Shown here one piece after another: positions 46,595 to 53,868 of a DNA stretch of 64,000 bases. Source of the stretch: Streptomyces sp. 2114.4 (GTDB lineage Bacteria; Actinomycetota; Actinomycetes; Streptomycetales; Streptomycetaceae); NCBI RefSeq assembly GCF_900187385.1, contig NZ_FYEY01000001.1:5642001-5706000 (forward strand), read 5' to 3'. Position numbers and translations under genes: made by a program. The notes under the pieces were generated by a model, which saw only the letters and a list, made by a program, of their open reading frames with translations, did no database searches and was not told the origin of the DNA. The number at the start of each line of letters is the position of its first letter. Positions within the stretch are counted from its first letter, which is position 1.

Positions 46595-47554
46595 TCAGCG
46601 TGCCGCCTCCCCTTGAGCCACCTCCACCGTCTCGTGCAGATCCGTTGCGGCGTCCAGGGCGGCGGCCGCGGAGAAGGCGACGCAGGCGAGCAGGGCCGCC
46701 GCGATCAGCCGACGGCCCCGGAGGACGGCGCGTGTCGGAGGGTGGCCCGGGGGCCGCTCGGGGGCCAGTAGGGCGGCGACGCGGCGGGGGACCGGGCCGG
46801 TGGTCGCGGCGAGGACGGTGCCGGGGCGGTGTGCGGCCGCGGCGGCGGGGCGGGCGGCCAGCGCGGCGCGGCCGATGGCGCGGGCGGTGACGCGGCGGTC
46901 GCCCACCCGGGAGGCGGCGGTTTCGTCGGCCCAGCGTTCCAGGGCGTAGGCCAGCGGGGCGCGCAGGTACCGGAGCAGGGGGTGGCAGACCGCGGCCAGC
47001 GCGGCCGTGAGCAGGAAGAGATGGTGCCGGCCCGCGAGATGGGCGCGCTCATGGGCGAACAGCGCCTCCCGCTCGTCCGGGGGCAGCGCCCGCAGCATCC
47101 CGGCCGTGACCACCACCCGGCCCGGCCGTCCCGGCAGGGCGTAGGCGTCGGGCGCGGCGTGCGGCAGGACGCACAGATCGCCGGAGGTGGGGTGGGCGTC
47201 GGTGGCGAGGCGGGCGGTGCGGAGTTCGGTGTGGTGGCGGCGCATGCGATGGACGACGGCGAGGGCGGTGGCGCCGAGCAGACCGGCGGCGGCACCGGCG
47301 GCGGGGACCGACGCGGCCGGATCGCTGCCCAGCAGTGGCAGGGAGAGATGGTCCAGAGCGGCGACCGGCGACAGTCGCAGCGCCCCGGCGGTCAGCAGCA
47401 GGCCGAGCGCCGCGGTCGTACAGCCGGCCAGTGCGACCGCACAGCCGGTCAGCAGCCAGGCCGCGGCGCGCGGCGGCAGCGACTCCGCCAGCCGGCGGGC
47501 GGCCGGCACCGCGAGCAGCGGCATCAACAGGGGGATCCACACGGCGACGATCAT
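46595..47554 (-). CDS. M56-family (BlaR1-like) membrane metalloprotease
   Basis: A 319-residue integral membrane protease with helices at 1-25, 30-58 and 80-105 and more near the C-terminus. The zinc motif is HERAHL (about residue 168) with a downstream Glu in ERWADETAA. It lacks the extracellular penicillin-binding domain of BlaR1, so its trigger is different. Its start overlaps the BlaI-like gene by four bases. Family model: on signal it cleaves the BlaI-type repressor directly or indirectly, relieving repression. Confidence 0.88.
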   Translation of the reverse strand: MIVAVWIPLLMPLLAVPAARRLAESLPPRAAAWLLTGCAVALAGCTTAALGLLLTAGALRLSPVAALDHLSLPLLGSDPAASVPAAGAAAGLLGATALAVVHRMRRHHTELRTARLATDAHPTSGDLCVLPHAAPDAYALPGRPGRVVVTAGMLRALPPDEREALFAHERAHLAGRHHLFLLTAALAAVCHPLLRYLRAPLAYALERWADETAASRVGDRRVTARAIGRAALAARPAAAAAHRPGTVLAATTGPVPRRVAALLAPERPPGHPPTRAVLRGRRLIAAALLACVAFSAAAALDAATDLHETVEVAQGEAAR

Positions 47555-48030
47555 GGCGCGGCACCGGGGTCGGGGGCGGTGCCGGGGCCGGGGTCGGCGC
47601 CGAGGCTGGTGCCGGGGCCAGGACCGGGCCGCGAGCCGGTTCCCGGTCCCTCGGGGGCGCCTTCCGCGTCCTCCAGAAGGGACCGCAGCAACTGCTCGTC
47701 CTCACTGGTCAGCTGGGAGACGAAGCGGGCGAGCGCGGTGCCGCGGTCGTCCTGCTTGTCGAGTTCGCTGCGCATCCGCCGGGCGGTCAGCCCCGCGGAG
47801 TCCTGTATGGGGGAGTACACGAAACCGCGGCCGGCCCGGGCGCGGGAGACCGCACCCTTGTCGTGCAGCCGGGTGAGGATCGTGGTGACGGTGGTCCGCG
47901 CGAGCCGGCCGCCCAGCGCGCTCTGCACCTCGGCGGGGCTCAGCGGCCCGCCGGCCGCCCAGAGGGCCGCGAGCACGCTCGCCTCCAGCTCCCCGGCCGG
48001 GCGCCGCTGCACGGGTGATGTCTCCGACAT
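47551..48030 (-). CDS. BlaI/MecI-family transcriptional repressor
   Basis: A 159-residue repressor: winged-helix domain (residues 10-85; GELEASVLAALWAAGGPLSPAEVQ, TTVTTILTRLHDKGAV) and a dimerisation helix region (85-125), then a 35-residue Gly/Pro tail. ATG 48030 has AAGGG nine bases upstream. The frame is open far upstream but only as a shadow of divergent genes. It is the first gene of the pair with the M56 protease, and a double dyad just upstream is its probable own operator. Confidence 0.92.
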   Translation of the reverse strand: MSETSPVQRRPAGELEASVLAALWAAGGPLSPAEVQSALGGRLARTTVTTILTRLHDKGAVSRARAGRGFVYSPIQDSAGLTARRMRSELDKQDDRGTALARFVSQLTSEDEQLLRSLLEDAEGAPEGPGTGSRPGPGPGTSLGADPGPGTAPDPGAAP

Positions 48031-48053
48031 GGAACGCCCTTCACCTGTTCGTC

Positions 48054-48090
48054 GTCTACAGTGCCGTAGACCGTCTACGGGACTGTAGTC
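48054..48090. promoter_or_regulatory. Twin BlaI-type operator
   Basis: Two 18-base dyads, GTCTAC(N6)GTAGAC at 48054-48071 and GTCTAC(N6)GTAGTC at 48073-48090, stand 19 bases apart. Their outer parts also form CTACAGT/ACTGTAG (48056-48062 with 48082-48088). BlaI/MecI repressors bind TACA/TGTA-type dyads in pairs, and this lies between the blaI-like gene and divergent dedA-like gene, so both may be controlled. Confidence 0.75.
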
Positions 48091-48144
48091 GGTCGGGCCG
48101 GCCGGAAGCCGGGCCCGCAACCCATTATGGGAGGGGCCGCTGAC

Positions 48145-48843
48145 ATGTCCGCAGCCGCCGCATTTTCGCAGGTGACAGCGGTCGATCAGGCCGTCAACGT
48201 GCTCGATGCCGGCTCCCTGCTGGCCGCATTCGGTGCGCTGGGGGTTGCCGTCGTGCTGTTCGCCGAGACCGGGCTGCTGATCGGCTTCTTTCTGCCCGGC
48301 GATTCCCTGCTGTTCACCGCCGGACTGCTGTGCGCCCCGGGCGCCGGCGGAGCCGTCCACCTCGTGCTGCCCCAGGTCCTCACGGCTGCCGCCGTCGGTA
48401 CGCTCGCCGGCTCCCAGACCGGTTACTGGATCGGCCGGCGCGGCGGCCGCGCCCTGCTGGCCCGCAGCCGCGCCCGTCGACTGCACGAGGGCGCCGCCCG
48501 CGCCGAGGAGTTCCTGGCCCGCTACGGCCACGGCAAGGCCATCGTCCTCGCCCGCTTCGTCCCCGTCGTCCGCACCGTGCTGAACCCGCTGGCCGGCGCC
48601 CTGGGCGTGCCCGCCCGCACCTTCGCCCTCTGGCAGATCGCCGGCGGCCTGCTCTGGACGCTCGGTCTCACCCTCGCCGGATACGCCCTGGGCACATCGG
48701 TACCGAACGTCGACCGCTATCTGCTGCCGATGGTCGCCCTGGTGGTGCTGGTATCGCTGGCCCCGCTCGCCGTCGAACTGCTCCGCTCCCGCAGACGCCC
48801 GCAAACGGCCCCCGGCCGCCCGACACCGCCCCCCGACGCCTGA
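48145..48843 (+). CDS. DedA-family (VTT-domain) membrane protein
   Basis: A 232-residue membrane protein with the DedA/SNARE-associated core: ETGLLIGFFLPGDSLLFTAG, the Gly/Arg motif QTGYWIGRRGG, and ARFVPVVRTVLNPLAG. Recent family knowledge ties DedA proteins to flipping of undecaprenyl phosphate and other lipid carriers. ATG 48145 is preferred over ATG 48127 because GGGAGGGG lies between them. It may be regulated from the twin operator upstream. Nearby PAP2-type genes act on the same lipid cycle. Confidence 0.9.
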   Translation: MSAAAAFSQVTAVDQAVNVLDAGSLLAAFGALGVAVVLFAETGLLIGFFLPGDSLLFTAGLLCAPGAGGAVHLVLPQVLTAAAVGTLAGSQTGYWIGRRGGRALLARSRARRLHEGAARAEEFLARYGHGKAIVLARFVPVVRTVLNPLAGALGVPARTFALWQIAGGLLWTLGLTLAGYALGTSVPNVDRYLLPMVALVVLVSLAPLAVELLRSRRRPQTAPGRPTPPPDA

Positions 48844-48980
48844 AGCACGTCCCACGACCTGAAGCACGTTCCACGACGCCTGAACCACGCCCCCCGACGC
48901 CTCGGCGACGCCGCTCCATCCGCCCACCCCTCCACCCCCGTCCACCCGTCCGGCGCCCTTCGCACCGAGCCGCGGAGGCG

Positions 48981-49070
48981 GAGCCGGGGAGCGCCGAGCC
49001 GGGGAGCGCCGAGCCGGGGAGCGCGGAGCAGGGAAGCACCGCGCCACAGAGCGCCGCGCCACAGAGCACC
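48981..49070. repeat. Six tandem 15-base repeats
   Basis: Units start at 48981, 48996, 49011, 49026, 49041 and 49056. The first three are nearly identical (GAGCCGGGGAGCGCC) and the rest diverged. Being a multiple of three, it keeps frame and would encode AEPGS-like pentapeptides. It precedes the ribosome site of the PAP2 remnant. Confidence 0.85.
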
Positions 49071-49091
49071 GAGCCGCCAAGGAGAACCCCC

Positions 49092-49373
49092 GTGACCCAC
49101 CTCGCCTTCGGGGGAGCCTCGACCGATGGCGGCCCGTACACCCGGGTCGCCTACCTCGCTCAGCACGCCCCGCACACCCTGAACACCCTCCTCTCCTATG
49201 GGACCGACCACGGCCCCGCGCTCTTCGCCGCCCTGATGCTGATCGGTTGGCGGCGCGCCAGGAGCGGCGCCTCCGGTGCCATGGCGCCGGCCACTCCTCT
49301 CGCCCGTCGCGCGGCCCCCGCCGTCGACCGGATCCGCGCCACCCGGCTGCGCCCCCTGGTGGCCGCGCGGTGA
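49092..49373 (+). pseudogene. N-terminal remnant of a PAP2-type phosphatase
   Basis: A 93-residue frame with a good ribosome site (AAGGAG) before GTG 49092. Its beginning (THLAFGGASTDGGPYTRVAYLAQHAPHTLNTLL) and the helix ALFAALMLIGWRRAR resemble the N-terminus of Streptomyces undecaprenyl-diphosphatase/PAP2 proteins. It stops before any of the catalytic motifs (KxxxxxxRP, PSGH, SRxxxGxHxxxD). It ends in GTGA, overlapping the next, intact PAP2 gene. It may be a truncated relic, or a small membrane protein now coupled to that gene. The homology is from memory and needs a search. Confidence 0.5.
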
Positions 49374-50221
49374 CGGCGTCGGGACGGGAACCGGGAGGGG
49401 AGCGGGAGCCGGGACGGGGGCGGGAACCCGAACCGGAACGGGCACCGGAACCAGGGCCGGGGCCACAGCGGCCGGACGCGGAGCCGGAGCCGGAGCCGGC
49501 CCCGAGCTCCGAACCGCACCCCGCCCCCTGGCGCCGTCCCGCCCCCGCCCCACTCCTGACCTTCGCCGCGGTCTGCGCCGCGCTCTTCGTCGCCGTGGCC
49601 CTCACCGTGTCCCTGCGCCACGGAGCGCCACTCGCCCCCGAACGGGCCGCCCTCCACTGGTCCACGGCTCACCACGGCGAGCCGCAGCGCTCCCTGGCCC
49701 GCGCGCTGACCGCCACCGGCAGTGGGCCGGTTCCCTATCTGCTGGCGGTGCTCGCCGGCCTGCTGGCCGGCCGCGGTGCGGTGGGCCGACTGCGCGCGGT
49801 GATCTGCGCCGTCACCGTCCTCGCCGTCGGCCAGGCGATCCGTTACGGCCTGATGGGACTGCTCGCCCGCCCCCGCCCGTCGGCCGAGGACTGGGCCGCG
49901 CACGCCTCCGGCTACGCGTTCCCCTCCGGCCACGCCACCACCTCGGCGCTGGCAGCCGGAATCCTGGCCTGGGGCATCGCCCGGCGCGCCCGCCCCGCCG
50001 TGGCCCGCACCTGGTGCGCGGTACTGGCCCTCTGGGCCGCCGGAGTCGGCCTCACCCGCGTCTATCTGGGCGTCCACTGGCCGGGCGATGTCCTGGCCGG
50101 CTGGCTGCTGGCGGCCACCCTGCTCGCCCTCGCACTGCTCCTCGAGCCCTTCGCCCGCCCCGCCGGACCGGCCCGGCCTCGATCGGCAAAGGCGCCCCAT
50201 AGCGCACATTCCCATGAATAG
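49370..50221 (+). CDS. PAP2-family phosphatase
   Basis: A 283-residue integral membrane phosphatase of lipid-phosphate substrates such as undecaprenyl diphosphate. GTG 49370 overlaps the previous stop. An Arg/Glu/Pro-rich cytoplasmic start (1-55, many EPEPE-type repeats) is followed by about six helices. The three catalytic motifs can be read: MGLLARPRPSAEDW (motif 1), YAFPSGHATTSAL (motif 2) and TRVYLGVHWPGDVLAGW (motif 3). Together with the DedA-like protein it may serve cell-wall lipid-carrier recycling. Confidence 0.9.
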   Translation: MTASGREPGGEREPGRGREPEPERAPEPGPGPQRPDAEPEPEPAPSSEPHPAPWRRPAPAPLLTFAAVCAALFVAVALTVSLRHGAPLAPERAALHWSTAHHGEPQRSLARALTATGSGPVPYLLAVLAGLLAGRGAVGRLRAVICAVTVLAVGQAIRYGLMGLLARPRPSAEDWAAHASGYAFPSGHATTSALAAGILAWGIARRARPAVARTWCAVLALWAAGVGLTRVYLGVHWPGDVLAGWLLAATLLALALLLEPFARPAGPARPRSAKAPHSAHSHE

Positions 50222-50365
50222 CTGACGATCGGACCAGGTCTTCCCCAAGGTGGCATGGACGCGTCCCACGCCGAGCAGCACTGTCCTGGGCGCCGGTACG
50301 GCCGAACCGATTCGGCCACGGCGCACGCGCACAGTACGAACCACCGCAGCACCAGGGGGCTCACG

Positions 50366-50674
50366 ATGCACCAGCCACTCGACGCTTCGCCGCCGCGCCG
50401 GTCAGCCGACCGGACCGCCGCGGCCGGCGCCCCGCCCAGCCGCTGCCCGGCCGCCGCCGCCAAGGACCCCACCCCGTGCGAGGGCTCCCGTGACGCCGCC
50501 ACCATCGTCGACCGCCAGGGCAGAGAGGTCGCCGGCTGCGTCCACCACTGCGCCCGCCTGCTGGCCGGCCTCGAAGGCGCCCGAGTCCACCCCTTCGTCC
50601 CCACCGGCCAGGCCCTGGACATCTACTCCCGAGCCCGTGAACTCCCGCCCTTCGCCTGGGAGATCGGCCGGTAG
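50366..50674 (+). CDS. Small protein of unknown function
   Basis: A 102-residue protein. ATG 50366 has AGGGGG seven bases upstream; an upstream ATG at 50255 would lengthen it by 37 residues without a ribosome site. Ala/Pro-rich up to residue 40, then a compact part (DAATIVDRQGREVAGCVHHCARLLAGLEGARVHPF...). Three Cys (PCEGS, GCVHHC) could bind metal. No family recognised. It ends 48 bases before the first 74-bp repeat of the toxin-antitoxin segment. Confidence 0.55.
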   Translation: MHQPLDASPPRRSADRTAAAGAPPSRCPAAAAKDPTPCEGSRDAATIVDRQGREVAGCVHHCARLLAGLEGARVHPFVPTGQALDIYSRARELPPFAWEIGR

Positions 50675-50722
50675 CCGGATAGTCGACCCGGCGGACGACC
50701 GGCCCGCCGACAAGGAAAGGGG

Positions 50723-50796
50723 AAGGCCCTGACCACGCCGAAAGAAACGAACGCGCTGGTCAGGGCCTCCAGGGTCGGCAATCAGCACTCGATGAT
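50723..50796. repeat. 74-bp direct repeat, left copy (sdaA 3' end and terminator)
   Basis: Identical base for base to 51827-51900. Read on the minus strand it contains the last sdaA codons (...IIEC stop) and the terminator stem GGCCCTGACCA (50725-50735) with TGGTCAGGGCC (50757-50767). This copy is detached from sdaA; only the tail of the coding sequence is present. Confidence 0.9.
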
Positions 50797-50930
50797 CGGC
50801 CTGGTCGTTCCTGCGCTGTACGGGGTGTCGGATAGCGATGGCGGGCCTTGCCGGGGGCCGCCTCAGTAATCGATGCGAGCCCCGGAATCGCGCGGTTGAC
50901 GCTGCCGGCCTGGCCCAAGCTCACGCCACG
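50797..50930. other. Spacer inside the left end of the toxin-antitoxin segment
   Basis: About 130 bases with no gene, between the left repeat and the toxin stop. Nothing recognisable was seen: no integrase site and no terminal inverted repeat. Confidence 0.4.
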
Positions 50931-51323
50931 TCAGATCTTGCGGACGCGGATGCCGTGGCCGCACAGGATGAGGAGATCTTCGGGGTCCGAGGTCAGGGCG
51001 GTCACCGGGGCGGGTGAGGCGAGTGCGGTCGCGGCCACGATGGCGTCGAGGGCGTACTTGTGGCCGTGCAGGCCGGCAGCGGCGAGGAGCTTGCTGGCGT
51101 GGCGGGCGATGGCTTCAGTGGGCGGGACGACGTTCACGCGGGAAATGGCGTAGTCGAAGCGAGCCTGGTGGACCTTGGGGTCGCGGGCCTCGACCAGCGT
51201 GACGGAGCTGGTGACCACACGGATGTCCTCGGCCTCGGCGGCAGCCAGCCACTCGGTGAGTTCAGGGGAGCGTCGTACGAGTTTGGAGAGCCCCTCGCAG
51301 TCCAGGATGAGTGTCCCGCTCAC
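50931..51323 (-). CDS. PIN-domain toxin (VapC-like)
   Basis: A 130-residue PIN-domain ribonuclease. The acidic metal-binding quartet is D8 (LILDCEG), E45 (TLVEARD), D93 (YALDAIVA) and D113 (LTSDPEDL). VapC toxins cut tRNA or rRNA and stop translation. Its ATG overlaps the antitoxin stop by four bases, giving the antitoxin-then-toxin order usual for the family. The module lies between two copies of the sdaA end. Confidence 0.88.
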   Translation of the reverse strand: MSGTLILDCEGLSKLVRRSPELTEWLAAAEAEDIRVVTSSVTLVEARDPKVHQARFDYAISRVNVVPPTEAIARHASKLLAAAGLHGHKYALDAIVAATALASPAPVTALTSDPEDLLILCGHGIRVRKI

Positions 51324-51592
51324 GCGGCGTCCGCCGAGCCGGCCGTGTCACCACGCAGGATGGCCCGCTTGGTCTCGACCGCTACCTGGTCAACCGGGCC
51401 GTGTTCGGCTTCGGCGTCTTGGATGAGTTCGCGCAGCCGGTCCCGTTCCAGCTGGCGCTGGATGAGCGCTTCGACGTAGGCGGACATGCCTCGTTTGCCG
51501 GTACGTGCCTTGAGAGCGGCGATGGTGCCTTCGTGGAGGGAGACGGAGACCGGACGGACGGGGCCTTCGCCGGGAGCGGAGGAGGTGACCAT
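51320..51592 (-). CDS. Ribbon-helix-helix antitoxin (VapB-like)
   Basis: A 90-residue antitoxin. Residues 13-50 (PVSVSLHEGTIAALKARTGKRGMSAYVEALIQRQL) form the strand-helix-helix DNA-binding dimer. The rest (51-90) is an acidic helix and flexible tail that would wrap the toxin. ATG 51592 has a weak AGGG two bases away. An inverted repeat just upstream is the probable operator for autorepression. Confidence 0.85.
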   Translation of the reverse strand: MVTSSAPGEGPVRPVSVSLHEGTIAALKARTGKRGMSAYVEALIQRQLERDRLRELIQDAEAEHGPVDQVAVETKRAILRGDTAGSADAA

Positions 51593-51602
51593 GGCCCTAC
51601 GT

Positions 51603-51619
51603 TAACAAAACTCTTGTTA
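51603..51619 (-). promoter_or_regulatory. Antitoxin operator dyad
   Basis: TAACAA (51603-51608) and TTGTTA (51614-51619) form a perfect 6-bp inverted repeat with a five-base centre, eleven bases before the antitoxin ATG. It is strikingly AT-rich for this genome and overlaps the expected -10 region. Confidence 0.6.
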
Positions 51620-51826
51620 TTGGGTGCCGCTGTTCGTGGTCGGTCCTCCGTGCAGACAGCGCCTTCCCAGTCGTCATGGCGGAGCTGCTCGAAGAGGTTC
51701 CAGGGAAGGGGTCGTCGTGGAGCAGGTGCGATAAAACCCCAGGTCAGAAACGATTCCCGAAGGACCTCAGGGACTTTCACGTCCGTCCAAGGGAGGACCC
51801 AGGGACTTTCCGCCGCGTGAGCAGGA
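51620..51826. other. Spacer at the right end of the toxin-antitoxin segment
   Basis: Lower GC than the flanks. CAGGGACTTTC occurs twice (about 51769 and 51800). A minus-strand frame here reads like protein (VLRESFLTWGFIAPAPRRPLPWNLFEQLRHDDWEG, split by no stop for 60 codons) but has no start signal and may be a gene fragment carried with the segment. Confidence 0.4.
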
Positions 51827-51900
51827 AAGGCCCTGACCACGCCGAAAGAAACGAACGCGCTGGTCAGGGCCTCCAGGGTCGGCAATCAGCACTCGATGAT
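51827..51900. repeat. 74-bp direct repeat, right copy (native sdaA end)
   Basis: Identical to 50723-50796. It comprises the last 15 bases of sdaA including its stop, 26 bases of spacer and the terminator stem 51829-51839 with 51861-51871. Distance between the copies is 1104 bases. Confidence 0.9.
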
Positions 51901-53271
51901 GTTGACGGCGAGGCCGCCGCGTGCGGTCTCCTTGTACTTGACGCTCATGTCGGCGCCGGTGTCCTTCATGGTCTTGATGACCTTGTCGAGGGAGACGTGG
52001 TGGCGGCCGTCGCCGCGCAGGGCCATGCGGGCGGCGGTGACGGCCTTGACGGCGGCCATGCCGTTGCGCTCGATGCACGGGATCTGGACGAGGCCGCCGA
52101 CGGGGTCGCAGGTCAGGCCCAGGTTGTGCTCCATGCCGATCTCGGCGGCGTTCTCGACCTGCTCGGGCGAGCCGCCCAGGACCTCGGCGAGGCCGCCGGC
52201 GGCCATCGAGCAGGCGGAGCCGACCTCGCCCTGGCAGCCGACCTCGGCGCCGGAGATGGAGGCGTTCTCCTTGAAGAGCATGCCGATCGCGCTGGCGGCG
52301 AGGAGGAAGCGGACCACACCGTCCTCGTCGGCGCCGGGCACGAAGTTGAGGTAGTAGTGCAGGACCGCGGGGATGATGCCGGCCGCGCCGTTGGTGGGGG
52401 CGGTCACCACCCGGCCGCCGGCCGCGTTCTCCTCGTTGACGGCCATTGCGTACAGGGTGGTCCACTCCATCGCGCGGGCGGCCGCGTCGCCCTCGGAACG
52501 CAGGGCGCGGGCGGCATTGGCGGCCCGCCTGCGCACCTTGAGCCCACCGGGCAGGATCCCCTCACGGGACATGCCACGAGTGACGCACGCCTGCATGACC
52601 TGCCAGATCTCCAGCAGCCCGGCCCGGATCTCCTCCTCGGTGCGCCAGGCCTTCTCGTTCTCCAGCATCAGGGCGGAGATGGACAGGCCGGTGTCCTGGG
52701 ACAGCCGCAGCAGTTCGTCACCGGTACGGAAGGGGTACTTCAGCACGGTGTCGTCGGGCACGATCGGGTTTTCGCCGGCGACCGCGTCCTCGTCGACGAC
52801 GAAACCGCCGCCGACCGAGTAGTAGGTCTTCTCCAGCAGGGGTGCGCCTGCGGCGTCGTACGCGCAGAGCGTCATGCCGTTGGCGTGGTAGGGCAGGGCC
52901 CGGCGCCGGTGCAGGATCAGCTCGGCCGACTCGTCGAAGTCGATCTCGTGCGCGGCGCCTATCTCCGCGCCCATCAGCCGCAGCCGCTTGGTCTGCCGGA
53001 TGCGCTCGACCTCGGCGTCGGCGGACTCGACGTCGACGGTGCGGGGGGAGTGGCCTTCCAGGCCGAGGAGGACGGCCTTGGGGGTGCCGTGGCCGTGGCC
53101 GGTGGCGCCCAGCGAGCCGAACAGCTCGGCGCGCACGGTGGTCGTCTGGGCGAGCAGACCGTCCTTCTTGAGGCGTCCCACGAACATCCGGGCGGCGCGC
53201 ATCGGGCCGACGGTGTGGGAACTGGAGGGGCCGATGCCGATGGAGAAGAGGTCGAAGACGGAGATGGCCAC
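51886..53271 (-). CDS. sdaA: L-serine ammonia-lyase
   Basis: A 461-residue single-chain L-serine dehydratase giving pyruvate and ammonia. N-terminal beta domain ([22 protein letters not shown]) is fused to the alpha domain. The Cys residues for the oxygen-sensitive [4Fe-4S] cluster are in [16 protein letters not shown] and [17 protein letters not shown] 53271 begins [10 protein letters not shown], the family N-terminus. The gene follows glyA on the same strand but after two terminators, so it probably has its own promoter. The last codons form part of the duplicated 74-bp element. Confidence 0.94.
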   Translation of the reverse strand: MAISVFDLFSIGIGPSSSHTVGPMRAARMFVGRLKKDGLLAQTTTVRAELFGSLGATGHGHGTPKAVLLGLEGHSPRTVDVESADAEVERIRQTKRLRLMGAEIGAAHEIDFDESAELILHRRRALPYHANGMTLCAYDAAGAPLLEKTYYSVGGGFVVDEDAVAGENPIVPDDTVLKYPFRTGDELLRLSQDTGLSISALMLENEKAWRTEEEIRAGLLEIWQVMQACVTRGMSREGILPGGLKVRRRAANAARALRSEGDAAARAMEWTTLYAMAVNEENAAGGRVVTAPTNGAAGIIPAVLHYYLNFVPGADEDGVVRFLLAASAIGMLFKENASISGAEVGCQGEVGSACSMAAGGLAEVLGGSPEQVENAAEIGMEHNLGLTCDPVGGLVQIPCIERNGMAAVKAVTAARMALRGDGRHHVSLDKVIKTMKDTGADMSVKYKETARGGLAVNIIEC

Positions 53272-53781
53272 GGGGGCGGACTCCCTTGTCTGCTCGTGGT
53301 GGACGGTGGAGCGATGGAGCGGTGCAGCGATGGAGTAATGGGGCAGAGGGGACGTTTCTGCGCCGCTCGTCGAGGGTAACGCGGACCCGGCCGGGTGCCG
53401 TCGGACGGAAGTCGTCGGGCCCGCGACGCCATGGATAACGGGCGGTAACGGGTGGCTATGGGGTAACGGGCTTCGTCGGTCGGTGTGGAGGGCAGGCCAG
53501 AGGCAGGTGACGGCACCGGGCCGTGCACCGGCCGGTCCGACCTGTCGGGGAGGCGGGTGCCCGGTCGCGTCCGGTGGTGGCGGGGCGCGACCGGTCGTGC
53601 GCAGTCCTGCCCGGCCTTGATCCGCATGCGGAGGCCCGGCCGGAATCCGCCTCCCGTGAGAGGGCGGCTGCCCGCCACCGCAGCGGTCATGCATGCCACG
53701 CCCGCCCGCCGGCACCGCGCTCGCGTGAAACGCAGGCCTCCCACTCGCATGACGCACGAGAGAGACGAGCAGACAGACCAC
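53272..53781. other. sdaA upstream region without a gene
   Basis: About 510 bases. The part next to sdaA (53280-53480) contains near-repeats of GGTAACGGG and is the likely promoter region. Frames on the plus strand across it are shadow-like (Arg/Pro/His-rich). No conserved RNA element was recognised. Confidence 0.45.
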
Positions 53782-53849
53782 GAGCCCGGGACCCATGACC
53801 CCGGGCTCACCGTCGTGGACCCGCGCCCGCCGGTCACCGGCGGGCGCGG
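53782..53849 (-). terminator. Two consecutive hairpins after glyA
   Basis: Hairpin one: 13-bp stem 53821-53833 with 53837-53849, loop TCA. Hairpin two: GAGCCCGGG (53782-53790) with CCCGGGCTC (53800-53808). They lie 20-90 bases beyond the glyA stop and separate the gcv-glyA unit from sdaA. Confidence 0.8.
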
Positions 53850-53868
53850 GCTCCGCGCAGGAGTCGCG

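Noticed and set aside
48981-49070. CRISPR-like array
   Set aside because: Units are directly contiguous 15-mers without spacers and no cas gene is present; it is a minisatellite.
48330-49373. A single 347-residue protein covering the DedA end, repeats and PAP2 remnant
   Set aside because: The first 250 residues are an out-of-frame reading of DedA. A proper ribosome site exists only before GTG 49092.
47551-49665. A 704-codon minus-strand frame ending as the BlaI-like protein
   Set aside because: Only the last 159 residues match BlaI and have a ribosome site. The rest is antisense to DedA and PAP2 genes.
50797-51826. Insertion sequence carrying the toxin-antitoxin genes
   Set aside because: No transposase, integrase or terminal inverted repeats were found. 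The 74-bp repeats are host sdaA sequence, much longer than IS target duplications.
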